From Syntrophobacterales bacterium (lineage in GTDB: Bacteria > Desulfobacterota > Syntrophorhabdia > Syntrophorhabdales > Syntrophorhabdaceae): a DNA stretch of 64,000 bases. The stretch lies in assembly GCA_031274925.1 (NCBI GenBank), contig JAISPL010000014.1:1-64000 (forward strand). The letters are read 5' to 3'. This document shows, in pieces, positions 35,807 to 45,076 of the stretch (within the stretch, counting starts at the first letter, position 1; the number at the start of each line of letters is the position of its first letter). The notes below the pieces were generated by a model. That model searched no databases and had not been told where the DNA came from. It saw only the letters and a list, made by a program, of their open reading frames with translations. The translations under genes and the position numbers were made by a program.

Positions 35807-37270
35807 ATGTCTATAAAACTGTACAATACATTTACCGGAGCGAAGGAGGAATTTAAGCCTCTAAATGCGGGTCAGGTGAAACTTTATGTCTGCGGAGTGA
35901 CCGTCTATGATCATTGTCATATAGGCCACGCGCGAAGTGCCATTGTGTTTGACGTGATCCACCGGCACTTGAAAACCAGAGGCTTTGATGTTGTCTTCGC
36001 GAAAAATTTTACCGATATTGACGACAAGATACTCAGAAAAGCGAATACAGAGGGCATTCCCTGGAAGGAAGTCGGTGAAAAGTATATAGGGTCGTATAAA
36101 GAGGACATGAAGGACTTGAACATACTGCCCCCTACGTTTGAACCGAAGGCAACGGACCACATTGATGACATGATACGTCTTGTGGAGAGCCTTCTCGAGA
36201 AAGGCCATGCATACCGAGTTGATGACGATGTCTATTTTTCGGTGAACAGTTTTCCCGGCTATGGCAGATTGTCCAACCGGAGCCTCGACGAGATGATGGC
36301 GGGAGCAAGGGTTGATGTCGATGAGAGAAAAAAGAATCCTCTTGATTTTGCCTTGTGGAAAGGTTCAAAGGAAGGAGAGCCTTTCTGGGATGCGCCCTTC
36401 GGCAAAGGGCGACCTGGCTGGCATATTGAATGCTCCGTGATGAGCGCGAAATATCTTGGCGTTCCTTTTGACATACACGGGGGAGGCAAGGATCTGGTAT
36501 TTCCGCACCACGAAAACGAGCGGGCCCAGAGCGAGGCAGCCGATGGCCGACGGTTTGTCAATTACTGGATTCATAATGGATTTGTCAACATAGAGAAAGA
36601 GAAGATGTCGAAATCTCTTGGAAATTTTCTGCTTATAAAAGATTTTCTGAAGGATTATCACCCGGAAGTCTTGAGGTTGTTCTTTCTTGCGACTCAGTAC
36701 CGGAATCCGGTAGACTATACGGATAAATCAATAGAAGATACGAATAGTGCGCTTCAGAGGCTCTATTATACGCTGACGAGGACTTACGAGATGGAGAAAG
36801 ACAGGGGTATTGCGGCGAAGCAATTTCCTGAGGTTGCCGATCTCGAAAAGAAATACTACGATGCTATGGACGACGATTTTAATACGGCCTTGGCCTTGAC
36901 CTCCGTGTTTGAGTTGTCTAAGATGATTAACAGGATGCTTGATGAGCATGATGAAAGCGGCTATCCTTCCGCACTCTACGCACGGGATACGCTTCTCTCT
37001 CTCGCACAGGGTATCGGGCTGTTGCACGACGATCTGACCGCATTTTCCGAGAAGGAAAAGACCAGGCATCTCGTCCTGGTGGACCTCAACGTGCCTGCTA
37101 TTGAACGGATGATTGAGGAAAGGGTTCAGGCACGAAAGAATAAAGATTACACGAGGTCGGATGAAATCAGGGATTTACTCGCCAGAAAAGGTGTGCTGCT
37201 AAATGACACACCAGCAGGCACCGACTGGAGAATCAAGAGCGTGGTCATGGCAAAAGGAGAGAACAGATGA
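35807..37270 (+). CDS. cysS: Cysteinyl-tRNA synthetase
   Basis: 487 aa. Class I motifs HIGHARSAIVFD and KMSKSLGNF are intact; the zinc site uses the Cys of LYVCGVTVYD, CSVMS and the HHENE motif. It charges tRNA-Cys. No T-box leader is visible upstream. Its stop overlaps the start of the next gene (ATGA). Confidence 0.97.
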   Translation: MSIKLYNTFTGAKEEFKPLNAGQVKLYVCGVTVYDHCHIGHARSAIVFDVIHRHLKTRGFDVVFAKNFTDIDDKILRKANTEGIPWKEVGEKYIGSYKEDMKDLNILPPTFEPKATDHIDDMIRLVESLLEKGHAYRVDDDVYFSVNSFPGYGRLSNRSLDEMMAGARVDVDERKKNPLDFALWKGSKEGEPFWDAPFGKGRPGWHIECSVMSAKYLGVPFDIHGGGKDLVFPHHENERAQSEAADGRRFVNYWIHNGFVNIEKEKMSKSLGNFLLIKDFLKDYHPEVLRLFFLATQYRNPVDYTDKSIEDTNSALQRLYYTLTRTYEMEKDRGIAAKQFPEVADLEKKYYDAMDDDFNTALALTSVFELSKMINRMLDEHDESGYPSALYARDTLLSLAQGIGLLHDDLTAFSEKEKTRHLVLVDLNVPAIERMIEERVQARKNKDYTRSDEIRDLLARKGVLLNDTPAGTDWRIKSVVMAKGENR

Positions 37271-37815
37271 TAGAGGTGAGGTTTCATGGAAGGGGCGGCC
37301 AGGGAGCCGTGACTTCAGCAGAAATAATCGCGCAGGCAGCGATTGCGCAAGGTAAATTTGCCCAAGCGTTCCCGAGCTTCGGTCCTGAACGCAGAGGGGC
37401 GCCTGTCCTTGCCTTCCTGAGGGTTTCCGACAAACCAATCAGACTCAGATCCAGAGTTTACAAACCCGATGCGGTAATTATCCTAGACTCTACATTGCTT
37501 GGGACAGTCAATCCCGCCGAGGGTCTGAAAGATGGTTTTGTCATCATAAACACCCACAAGCCTGCGGAGGATCTAATGATGTCTTTTCCCGGGCACAATA
37601 TTGCCTATGTAGATGCATCTAAGATTGCCAATGAAGAACTTGGAGTGCCTATTACAAACACTACCATGCTTGGGACGCTCGTAAAAGTAACGAATGTGGT
37701 GGATTTAAAGGCCCTCGAAGAGCCTGTAAGAAACCGGTTCGGTATAAACGCTCAGAAAAACATCAATGCCTATACCAGGGCATACAATGAGACGGTGGTT
37801 TTGAAGGCGGGTTGA
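37267..37815 (+). CDS. 2-oxoacid:ferredoxin oxidoreductase gamma subunit
   Basis: 182 aa. It reads EVRFHGRGGQGAVTSAEIIAQAA, AFPSFGPERRGAPVLAF and PITNTTMLGTLVKVT, the gamma-subunit signatures of pyruvate- or 2-ketoisovalerate-type ferredoxin oxidoreductases. Such enzymes decarboxylate 2-oxoacids to acyl-CoA with ferredoxin as acceptor. The delta, alpha and beta subunits, which normally follow directly, are absent; the next 460 bp are non-coding. So either the other genes were lost here or they lie elsewhere. It is translationally coupled to cysS. Confidence 0.9.
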   Translation: MIEVRFHGRGGQGAVTSAEIIAQAAIAQGKFAQAFPSFGPERRGAPVLAFLRVSDKPIRLRSRVYKPDAVIILDSTLLGTVNPAEGLKDGFVIINTHKPAEDLMMSFPGHNIAYVDASKIANEELGVPITNTTMLGTLVKVTNVVDLKALEEPVRNRFGINAQKNINAYTRAYNETVVLKAG

Positions 37816-38275
37816 GTATATCCAGGCCACCGAAAAGAACGTCGGTAAGCGGTCGGCCGAACGAATGAATATGAGTTTCGTATAGTACGTGTATTTCTGG
37901 CAATATAGTCCAATGCGCTGAAGCCTGATATCTACCCATAGACTACGGAACGAGATCAAAATTCTATGCTAGTTCCTCCTAATTCACGAGTCTTGCCGTA
38001 ATACTTGGAACCGTTATAGACTGGTCGCTTGACCCCGATGTCCGGTCCTTACGAGATTGCCAACCGCGCTTTCCTCTCTTTTTAGCGGGGGTATCTGCAT
38101 AAGTTCCCGTAAAATGGTCTTGGTTTGCTTGAATCCCTCTTTGGCTGTGGGGGCACGAGGCCCGAAAGGTCCTTTTGATTTCTTATGACGCGGCAGGGAA
38201 TGAATTCTCGCCGCCTCGCCATTACTAACTTTTTCTCATAGAAAAACTTTATCGCATGTTATGATGCAATACAAT
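37816..38275. other. Non-coding gap after the orphan gamma subunit
   Basis: No remnant of porD, porA or porB is recognised on the plus strand. The minus strand has short frames rich in Lys/Arg that could be debris, but no family can be named. Confidence 0.4.
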
Positions 38276-38941
38276 TCATTTACTCAGACGATGTATGGAT
38301 GCGTAGATATCCCGCATGATCTCATCCGATAGTCTCTTCATTGAAGCCGACATACCTTGCGTAAGAGAAACCGGTGTCTGCTCTTTAATGGGTTCCTCGT
38401 GGCGGTACTTTTTTTGGAAGATGAGCCTCTTGGTGATCTCTGTCTGCGTGGTGTCAATTAGTGCTACATTGAGACAGAGCACGGCCCTCCCTTCTCTCTG
38501 TTCATCAACCTCGAGAAACTCCTCCACCCCACCTTCAAGGACAAATCTTGTGCTTTCCGACTCACGATAGGAAAAGACCCCGGCGAACATGCCCGAGTTT
38601 CTAAGGTCGCGTACGAAATGGTCGGTAACCATATCTCCCGGCATGACCCTCCAGCGATGGTAATCGTAGGAAGCAAGCTTGTAGGGCTCTGGTCTGTATG
38701 TCATGGACTGGTTGTTGTACGCCTGTGCTGCGGAAAACCGCTCAATCCTTATGGTGTACGGGAGCGGTGTACCGTTGTTGTATACTGCTGGCGGTGCGTA
38801 CTCAATGGCATACTGCTCTGTGAGCTGCGGAGGCTTGTTTCCAGGGAGGCAGCCGAAGAGGCAGAGGATACCCAGAAAAAGAATTTGTGCCAGCACTGGG
38901 GCCACACGGCGGTTTGCTTTTGTCATATGATAGTTCCTCAT
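38276..38941 (-). CDS. ABC-transport auxiliary lipoprotein (PqiC-like)
   Basis: 221 aa. A lipoprotein signal ends FLGILCLFGC; the body matches the ABC_trans_aux/PqiC type with RIERFSAAQAYNNQSMTYR, RWRVMPGDMVTDHFVRDL and FVLEGGVEEFLEVD. Such lipoproteins work at the outer membrane with MCE transporters. The ATG at 38941 overlaps the MCE gene stop by 4 bp; an ATG at 38926 with GAGG 9 bp before it is an alternative. It is the last gene of the second Mla-type operon and takes the place of MlaA/MlaC. Confidence 0.82.
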   Translation of the reverse strand: MRNYHMTKANRRVAPVLAQILFLGILCLFGCLPGNKPPQLTEQYAIEYAPPAVYNNGTPLPYTIRIERFSAAQAYNNQSMTYRPEPYKLASYDYHRWRVMPGDMVTDHFVRDLRNSGMFAGVFSYRESESTRFVLEGGVEEFLEVDEQREGRAVLCLNVALIDTTQTEITKRLIFQKKYRHEEPIKEQTPVSLTQGMSASMKRLSDEIMRDIYASIHRLSK

Positions 38942-39870
38942 CGTGGTCTCCCAGATGAATTTGGCGGTGAGCTGAAGATAAGCTCTGAGGGGTTCGCTTT
39001 TAGCCTTTCCAGGAGACTGTCAAGGGTCTCAGAAGAGTTGCGAAGATTTTCCATGGTAATCTGTGCTTCCGTTGCGACTGCGTGTGTCTTTTTCGTAATA
39101 TTATCAAGGAACAGGTTGGTTCTTTTGGTTGTTTCAATCAAATCAATGGAATCAAGCTGCGTCTTGACGTTCCCTACGACCGCCCTTGCGTCTCTTACCG
39201 TCTCTCTTGCTTCAGAGATAACATCCTCCACCGCGCCGTCCTGTATTGCTTTGTTGATCTTGGAGGCCGAGCCGGCTAGATTGGTTGTAACTGTTTCGAG
39301 GTTGAGGATGATCCTTTTTGCGGAGGCTCCCCCGATAACTGTCTCCAGCGATTTGGTAGTGTTTACCAATTGGCTCGAAATGGCTTCAAAGTCAACTTTC
39401 TTGATCTTACCGACAATTTCATTTATGCCGGACGAAATCTGTTGTATATCGGACGGATGGGAGGGTATTACCGGGTATTGGGTCGGAAATGTGATCCTTG
39501 GTGCCATGGTGACCTCCTCAACCCGTCTCTGGTCCAGGTCGACAAAAACTATGCCTGTGATGCCAGCCATTTGAAGTTTGGCCACAGTATCCCGCATTAC
39601 GTCACCTTTGAAGTCGATTTTCATAACCACCTCAATAAGCCTGTAATCAGGCGCTACCGCAATCCTTTCAACTCTTCCCACGTCGACCCCGCGGTACTTG
39701 ACAATTGAATCGACCTGTAATCCCTGAACCGATTCGTCGAAATAAGTGACGAAGGAAGCACCTTTCTTGAAGTACTTGGCTGTACTTACCCATACAATCG
39801 CCGCAGACCCCAGAAGGATTCCGATGATCACGAAAAGGCCGACGGTAAAATATGTCTGTCTTTTAAGCAT
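38938..39870 (-). CDS. MCE-domain (MlaD-like) protein
   Basis: 310 aa. An N-terminal membrane helix (TVGLFVIIGILLGSAAIVWV) is followed by one MCE domain (FVTYFDESVQGLQVDSIVKYRGVDVG) and a long alpha-helical C-terminal part (residues 150-300) with heptads, as in PqiB/YebT or Mce proteins that bridge the periplasm. So it may carry lipids through a needle-like helix bundle, without a soluble MlaC. Confidence 0.88.
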   Translation of the reverse strand: MLKRQTYFTVGLFVIIGILLGSAAIVWVSTAKYFKKGASFVTYFDESVQGLQVDSIVKYRGVDVGRVERIAVAPDYRLIEVVMKIDFKGDVMRDTVAKLQMAGITGIVFVDLDQRRVEEVTMAPRITFPTQYPVIPSHPSDIQQISSGINEIVGKIKKVDFEAISSQLVNTTKSLETVIGGASAKRIILNLETVTTNLAGSASKINKAIQDGAVEDVISEARETVRDARAVVGNVKTQLDSIDLIETTKRTNLFLDNITKKTHAVATEAQITMENLRNSSETLDSLLERLKANPSELIFSSPPNSSGRPR

Positions 39871-39895
39871 GGTATAACCTTTCGCCTCCGTTACA

Positions 39896-40663
39896 TTACG
39901 CCGACTGTCGGTTAAAGAAATTTTTTACCATAGGATCGGTTGACTTCTCCTTGAGTTCCAATGGATTACCCACGGCGATAACACCTTTTTTACTCTTATC
40001 GAGCATGACGATCCTCTGGGCCACGGCGAAGATTGATTGCAACTCATGGGTGACGATCACCATTGTCGTTCCCATACCCCGATTCAGACTTTTTATGAGG
40101 TTATCAATTCCTGCCGCAGTAATCGGATCCAAACCTGCCGAAGGCTCATCAAAAAAGAGAATACGAGGGTCCATCGCCATGGCTCTTGCAATACCGGCCC
40201 TCTTCTGCATACCTCCAGAGAGTTCGGCCGGGAAGTGGTTTTCATATCCCGCCAAACCGACCATGCCTAGTTTCATCTTTGTGATAAGCTCTATCGTCTC
40301 AGCCGAAAGGTCAGTAAAGGTTGCAAGAGAAAGAGAGATGTTTTCGGCTATTGTCATTGAGCCGAAAAGGGCGCTTGATTGAAAGAGCATGCCGATTTCC
40401 TTCCGCAAGTCTTTTAACTTATCATAGGTCGCTGTAGTAATGTCAATACCGTTAATCACGACCCTGCCTCCGGAAGGTTTTGACAAGCCTATTATGTGTT
40501 TCAGCAGGGTCGATTTGCCGCACCCGCTACCGCCTGCAATGATAAGAATCTCCCCTCTGTGTACCTGGAGGCTTACATTATCGAGAATAGTATTCTCTCC
40601 GTAGCGAACCGTGAGCCCTTCTACCGATATGACGATGTCGCTATCACTGTTCATAGTATGCAT
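39896..40663 (-). CDS. MlaF-type ABC ATPase
   Basis: 255 aa. Walker A GGSGCGKSTLL, signature ELSGGMQKRAGIARAMA, Walker B ILFFDEPSAGLD. This is the ordinary-length relative of the fused ATPase at 20.7-22.0 kb and lacks the extra domain. ATG 40663 or 40654 are possible starts; neither has a strong ribosome-binding site. Confidence 0.9.
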   Translation of the reverse strand: MHTMNSDSDIVISVEGLTVRYGENTILDNVSLQVHRGEILIIAGGSGCGKSTLLKHIIGLSKPSGGRVVINGIDITTATYDKLKDLRKEIGMLFQSSALFGSMTIAENISLSLATFTDLSAETIELITKMKLGMVGLAGYENHFPAELSGGMQKRAGIARAMAMDPRILFFDEPSAGLDPITAAGIDNLIKSLNRGMGTTMVIVTHELQSIFAVAQRIVMLDKSKKGVIAVGNPLELKEKSTDPMVKNFFNRQSA

Positions 40664-40685
40664 ATATCATTTTCACTTTAGCGCC

Positions 40686-41840
40686 TCATCGTATGTAATT
40701 GAGTATTATGGCAAACATTGAGTCTGTCACAATGATCAGAAACAGGGACGAAACAACGGCGGAGGTGGTCGCATTTCCGACGGCCTCTGCACTGCCCCTT
40801 ACCTCAAAACCCCTCTGGCAGCCGATGCCAGCAATCAATATGGCGAACACGATGGACTTTACCGTTCCAGCCACTATGTCGAAGCTATCGAATGATTTTG
40901 CCGTCTGATGCAGGTAAGTATAAGGGGTGATCTCCAATCCCAGGACTCCCACGAGCAGGCCGCCGAATATTGCGAAAAGGTCGGAGAAGAGAGTGAGGAT
41001 CGGAACAACGATCATGGCAGCAAAGACCTTTGGTATGGCGAGGAATCTCACGGGATCAAACCCCATGATCACCAGTGCGTCGACCTCCTCGTTTACTTTC
41101 ATTGTGCCGATCTCGGCGGCAAACGCAGAACCAGATCTTCCCGCTACAAGGATTGAAGTTATAATGGGGCCCAACTCCCTGACCATGGCAAGGCCGACGA
41201 GGGATGCGACGTATATGTTTGCACCGAACTGTTTGAGTTGAAGGGAGGACATGAAGGCCATGATAAGGCCCAGGAGAAAACTAATGAGACCTAAAATGGG
41301 AAGACAGTCAACGCCGGCTTTCTTCATATAGTTCAGTACGGCCCCCCACCTGACAGTGGACGGTCTCAAGAGAGAAGTAAATATCTCGGAGATGAGCGTC
41401 CCGAAAAATGTGATGGACCTCGCAATATCTCCGAGAATGTCAAGGCTTCTCTCTCCTACCTGTTCCAGCAGAAGCATGCGTTTCTCAGGAAGATTGAGAG
41501 GAGGGGCGGTAAGCGCTTGCCTGTTGACAAGTTTCAGAATATTCCGCGCCTTCTCGGACATCTGCTCTATGGAAAAAGGAATCGCCTTTTGCGCCGCATC
41601 ATCCTCAATTCTTAAGAGGAGAAGGGCTCCGGCGCTGTCCATGTATTCAATCCCCGCAAGGTCTACAATAACCCTGGTCGGCAGGAATTCATCAAAGACA
41701 GACAGAATCTGGGGCATCATTGTATCAATGCTTTCCAAGGTCATGGAACCCGATATGCTGAGTGTTATGGGACCTCGCTTATCTCCTTTGATGGAAAGAT
41801 TATGGTTTCGTGCCATGCCTTGCATACCGGATTTGGACAA
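40686..41840 (-). CDS. STAS domain-MlaE permease fusion
   Basis: 384 aa. Residues 10-105 are a STAS domain with the phospho-site-like DSAG in GIEYMDSAGALLLL (as in MlaB); residues 130-384 are an MlaE permease with MVRELGPIITSILVAGRSGSAFAAEIG. The fusion supplies the MlaB function within the permease. TTG 41840 lies 9 bp after AAGGGG; ATG codons at 41825 and 41816 would keep the STAS core. It is the first gene of the second lipid-transport operon. Confidence 0.9.
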   Translation of the reverse strand: MSKSGMQGMARNHNLSIKGDKRGPITLSISGSMTLESIDTMMPQILSVFDEFLPTRVIVDLAGIEYMDSAGALLLLRIEDDAAQKAIPFSIEQMSEKARNILKLVNRQALTAPPLNLPEKRMLLLEQVGERSLDILGDIARSITFFGTLISEIFTSLLRPSTVRWGAVLNYMKKAGVDCLPILGLISFLLGLIMAFMSSLQLKQFGANIYVASLVGLAMVRELGPIITSILVAGRSGSAFAAEIGTMKVNEEVDALVIMGFDPVRFLAIPKVFAAMIVVPILTLFSDLFAIFGGLLVGVLGLEITPYTYLHQTAKSFDSFDIVAGTVKSIVFAILIAGIGCQRGFEVRGSAEAVGNATTSAVVSSLFLIIVTDSMFAIILNYIR

Positions 41841-41980
41841 ACGTGTTAGCCCCTTGACAGGGATCTGCTAATCGCCCTCTATAGGACCCTTTATATATAG
41901 GATATATCATAACAGGGTCCATGGAAAAAGTAACGAAAAAATACACTCCCGTAACACGCCGGAGAAGCATGAAGGTGGAA

Positions 41981-43333
41981 TTACTGTTCTCTCGCGATAC
42001 CGTACTTCTTCATTTTGTAGCGAAGCATTCTCTCGCTTATGCCGAGTTGCGATGCTGCTTTGATTTGGACCCACTCATTGAGCGTGAGGGCGTCTATAAG
42101 CATGCTTTTCTCGAGGGACTCCACTACTTCGTTCATGCTGCCTTTTATGGGAGCCTGGATTTTTCCCGAAACCGACGGAAGATCCTCAATGGAGATGTAA
42201 TCGCCCCTCGTAAGGACTATTGCGCGTTCCACTATATTCTCGAGCTCCCTGACGTTTCCGGGATAATCATATTTGAGTAGTATATCCCTCGCCTCCCTCG
42301 TTACCCCTCGGATGTTCCGTTTATGTTTGTCGTTAAATTTCTTTGTGAAGTATTCGATGAGAAGAGGAATATCCTCCTTTCTATCCCTAAGGGGAGGCAC
42401 AAGGATGCGTACTACATTCAACCTGTAATATAGATCTTCCCTAAAAGCCCCTTTTCCGACTTCCTCTTCAAGGCGCTTATTCGTGGCAGTGATGATCCTT
42501 GCGTCCACCTGTATCGTATGGAGTCCGCCAAGTCTTTCGATCTCTCTCTCCTGTATAACCCTCAGTAGTTTTGATTGAAGGATAGGGGGGATATCCCCGA
42601 TTTCATCCAAAAAGATCGTCCCTTTATTAGCCAGTTCGAATTTTCCTATCTTTCTTTGATATGCTCCGGTAAACGCTCCCCTTTCGTACCCGAACAACTC
42701 GCTTTCAAGGAGAGTCTCCGGTATTGCCGCGCAGTTGACCTTGACAAGGGGGGCACTCTTCCTTCCACTTAGCTCGTGGATAAGGTTTACCACCACTTCC
42801 TTGCCGACACCGCTTTCACCCTCTATAATACAAGTGGAATCCGTTCGGGCGACCCTTACGATGAGACTTGCCACTTCATGCATCTTTTCGCCAGAGTATA
42901 TGAAAGATTCAGATTTGAAGCGATCCTTCAGGGTCTCCTTCAGGACTCTGTTTTCACGTACCAGATGGGTCTTCTCTTCTATGCGTTTGATCTTGAAAAG
43001 AAGATCATCAAGCTCAATCGGTTTTGTCAGGTACTCCGAGGCTCCTGTTTTCAAAGCCTCTACGGCATTCTCGATACTGCCGAAGGCAGTGATCATGACC
43101 ACCTCAACATCAGGATTTATTTCCTTCATTCTCTTGAGGAGAGAAAGTCCGTCGGTATCGGGCAGTTTATAGTCAAGCAGGGCTATTTCGATAGGAATAT
43201 CCTTGAATGTGTTAATGGCTGTGGCTCCGTCGGGTGCTTCGTAGACCGAATATCCCTCCTTTCTCAGGAGGCCGGCGAGGAGCGATCTTTGAGTCTCTTC
43301 GTCTTCGACTATAAGTATACTTAATTTATCCAT
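41981..43333 (-). CDS. NtrC-family sigma-54 response regulator (ZraR-like)
   Basis: 450 aa. Receiver domain with acidic pair VEDEE, phospho-acceptor in IALLDYKLPD (about residue 54) and TKP lysine; AAA+ domain with Walker A GESGVGKEVV, sigma-54 contact motif GAFTGA and DEIGDIPP; C-terminal Fis-type HTH (AASQLGISERMLRYKMKKY). It activates sigma-54 promoters when phosphorylated, most likely by the kinase encoded upstream. It ends the three-gene operon. No clear -24/-12 promoter could be identified nearby. Confidence 0.93.
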   Translation of the reverse strand: MDKLSILIVEDEETQRSLLAGLLRKEGYSVYEAPDGATAINTFKDIPIEIALLDYKLPDTDGLSLLKRMKEINPDVEVVMITAFGSIENAVEALKTGASEYLTKPIELDDLLFKIKRIEEKTHLVRENRVLKETLKDRFKSESFIYSGEKMHEVASLIVRVARTDSTCIIEGESGVGKEVVVNLIHELSGRKSAPLVKVNCAAIPETLLESELFGYERGAFTGAYQRKIGKFELANKGTIFLDEIGDIPPILQSKLLRVIQEREIERLGGLHTIQVDARIITATNKRLEEEVGKGAFREDLYYRLNVVRILVPPLRDRKEDIPLLIEYFTKKFNDKHKRNIRGVTREARDILLKYDYPGNVRELENIVERAIVLTRGDYISIEDLPSVSGKIQAPIKGSMNEVVESLEKSMLIDALTLNEWVQIKAASQLGISERMLRYKMKKYGIAREQ

Positions 43334-43456
43334 TGATCTCCCTCAGTGATTGCCCCATTTCAATTGGACGATTTATCATTTTACGGCAAAGTCGCTTCAT
43401 TGTCCAGCCTGACCTTACGGCGCTTAAGCTGGATAGGTAGAATTGCAGCCTCCGGG

Positions 43457-45076
43457 CTACTTTTGAATCCCTTCCGGCATGGCCTCTCTGCGCGGTGTGG
43501 CAGAATCACCCGAAGGTGTGTGGGAGAGGGGAAGGGTGACTACGAAGGTGGCGCCGCTTCCTTCTTCGCTTATGGCCTTTATGTCGCCCCCGTGATCCTT
43601 GATGATCATATATGATATTGGAAGGCCTAGGCCCATCCCCTTATCCTTAGTGGTATAATAGTACTCAAATATGGAACGGAGATCTTCGGCCTTGATCCCC
43701 GGCCCCGAATCTTTTATGGTGAGGTCAATAACTTTGCCTTTTATATCGGCGGACAGTTCGATCTTTCCATTACTCCTGATTGCCTCTATGCCATTCAGGA
43801 TAAGATTGTAAAGGGCCTGCTTCAACCGTTCTTTCTGACATTCGAGGGTGGTGGCGGGATTTATCCCGTTGATAAGCTGAATGTTCTGGGTGCGGGCCTT
43901 CTCCGAAATCATCGCAATCAATTCTTCGACGATGGTATGAAGATTTTCCTGAACAAACGGAACGTGAGACCTGGTGGAGAGAAGAAAGTCTTCAACGATT
44001 CTGTCTACCCGCAGAAGCTCTCCCCTCATAATATCGATAAACCTGTAATATTCTTCCTTGTCTTTTTCAGGGGTGAACTCTCTCTTCAACCTTTGTGCCG
44101 ATATGCTGATGGCGTTAAGTGGGTTCCTTATCTCGTGGGCCATTCCTGACGCGACTCTGCCCAGCGAGACAAGCCTTTCTTTCAATTCCATCTCTTTCTG
44201 GATCTTTTTCATTTTCTTGGCGTGTTTTCGCTCCAGAAGAAATATAGCGTATGTGCTTGCCGCACCTGAAAAGGCGAGAAGGAGAAGCATGACGACAAAA
44301 CTGATAGCGGTCTTCTTAAGGGTGTCTTCGGCCGGTTCTCTCGATATCAGGACCTCAACGGTTGCTCCCGGGAAGAACTTCGAGTCGAGCGGTTTGCGCA
44401 GTACAAAAACCCTGCCTTTCCTTTGGCCGACCGTAATATAAGGCGTTCCGGCAGGATCGTATATTGTGGTTCCTACGATGTTGAAACTCTTCTCTTCTTT
44501 CTCCACTATATCCTTCACAATTGACTTTTGCCTGAAGTGTTTCAACTCACTTTCTTCAAGGGCAAGGAATATAATGATGTCTTTTATTCTGAATCCCATG
44601 AGAAGAGAGTTTTCCTTGCTGGTGGGCATCCTAACCACCGTTGCCTCCTTGCCTGAAAGGAGTCTACTTTTAAACGCATGAGGCGCTGTGACCGAGCCTT
44701 TCTTAAAGACTATTCTCCCTTGATAATCGGTCACAAGAAGGTTGGGAAAAGGGATCTGCCGAAGTTGCTGTGGTGAAGAATCGGGCATACTGTGGATTAG
44801 TGTGTAAATATCTTCAGCTATCGCTTCGTCATAAGCCATGAGATTTACGATATTGGGTGTTATCAGGGCGGGTGACTTTCCCAGAAGCTCAAGGTATTCG
44901 AGGTTTATATCAATCTCCCGCTTCACGTGTTTTAAGAGTATTTCACCTTCACCTATCAAGAGGTCCTTGATGTTTGTCTGAGTCACTCTTATCTGCATGT
45001 AGCCGGTGATGGCAATATGGAGGAACAGAATGGAAAAGAGCAAGGATTGATAGACGATGGTGCGTTTATCTTCCAT
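43457..45076 (-). CDS. Membrane sensor histidine kinase (ZraS-like)
   Basis: 539 aa. Two membrane helices (about 8-27 and 256-278) enclose a periplasmic sensor region of about 225 residues with a double-Cache-like look. The cytoplasmic part has the H box GMAHEIRNPLNAI, N box LYNLILNGIEAI, and G boxes DSGPGI and GMGLGLPIS. No PAS domain lies between helix 2 and the H box. Its start overlaps the ZraP-like gene by 11 bp, and the sigma-54 regulator follows, the same order of functions as zraP-zraSR. Confidence 0.92.
   Translation of the reverse strand: MEDKRTIVYQSLLFSILFLHIAITGYMQIRVTQTNIKDLLIGEGEILLKHVKREIDINLEYLELLGKSPALITPNIVNLMAYDEAIAEDIYTLIHSMPDSSPQQLRQIPFPNLLVTDYQGRIVFKKGSVTAPHAFKSRLLSGKEATVVRMPTSKENSLLMGFRIKDIIIFLALEESELKHFRQKSIVKDIVEKEEKSFNIVGTTIYDPAGTPYITVGQRKGRVFVLRKPLDSKFFPGATVEVLISREPAEDTLKKTAISFVVMLLLLAFSGAASTYAIFLLERKHAKKMKKIQKEMELKERLVSLGRVASGMAHEIRNPLNAISISAQRLKREFTPEKDKEEYYRFIDIMRGELLRVDRIVEDFLLSTRSHVPFVQENLHTIVEELIAMISEKARTQNIQLINGINPATTLECQKERLKQALYNLILNGIEAIRSNGKIELSADIKGKVIDLTIKDSGPGIKAEDLRSIFEYYYTTKDKGMGLGLPISYMIIKDHGGDIKAISEEGSGATFVVTLPLSHTPSGDSATPRREAMPEGIQK

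Noticed and set aside
37816-38275. Remnants of porD/porA after the gamma subunit
   Set aside because: No readable similarity in any frame on the plus strand.
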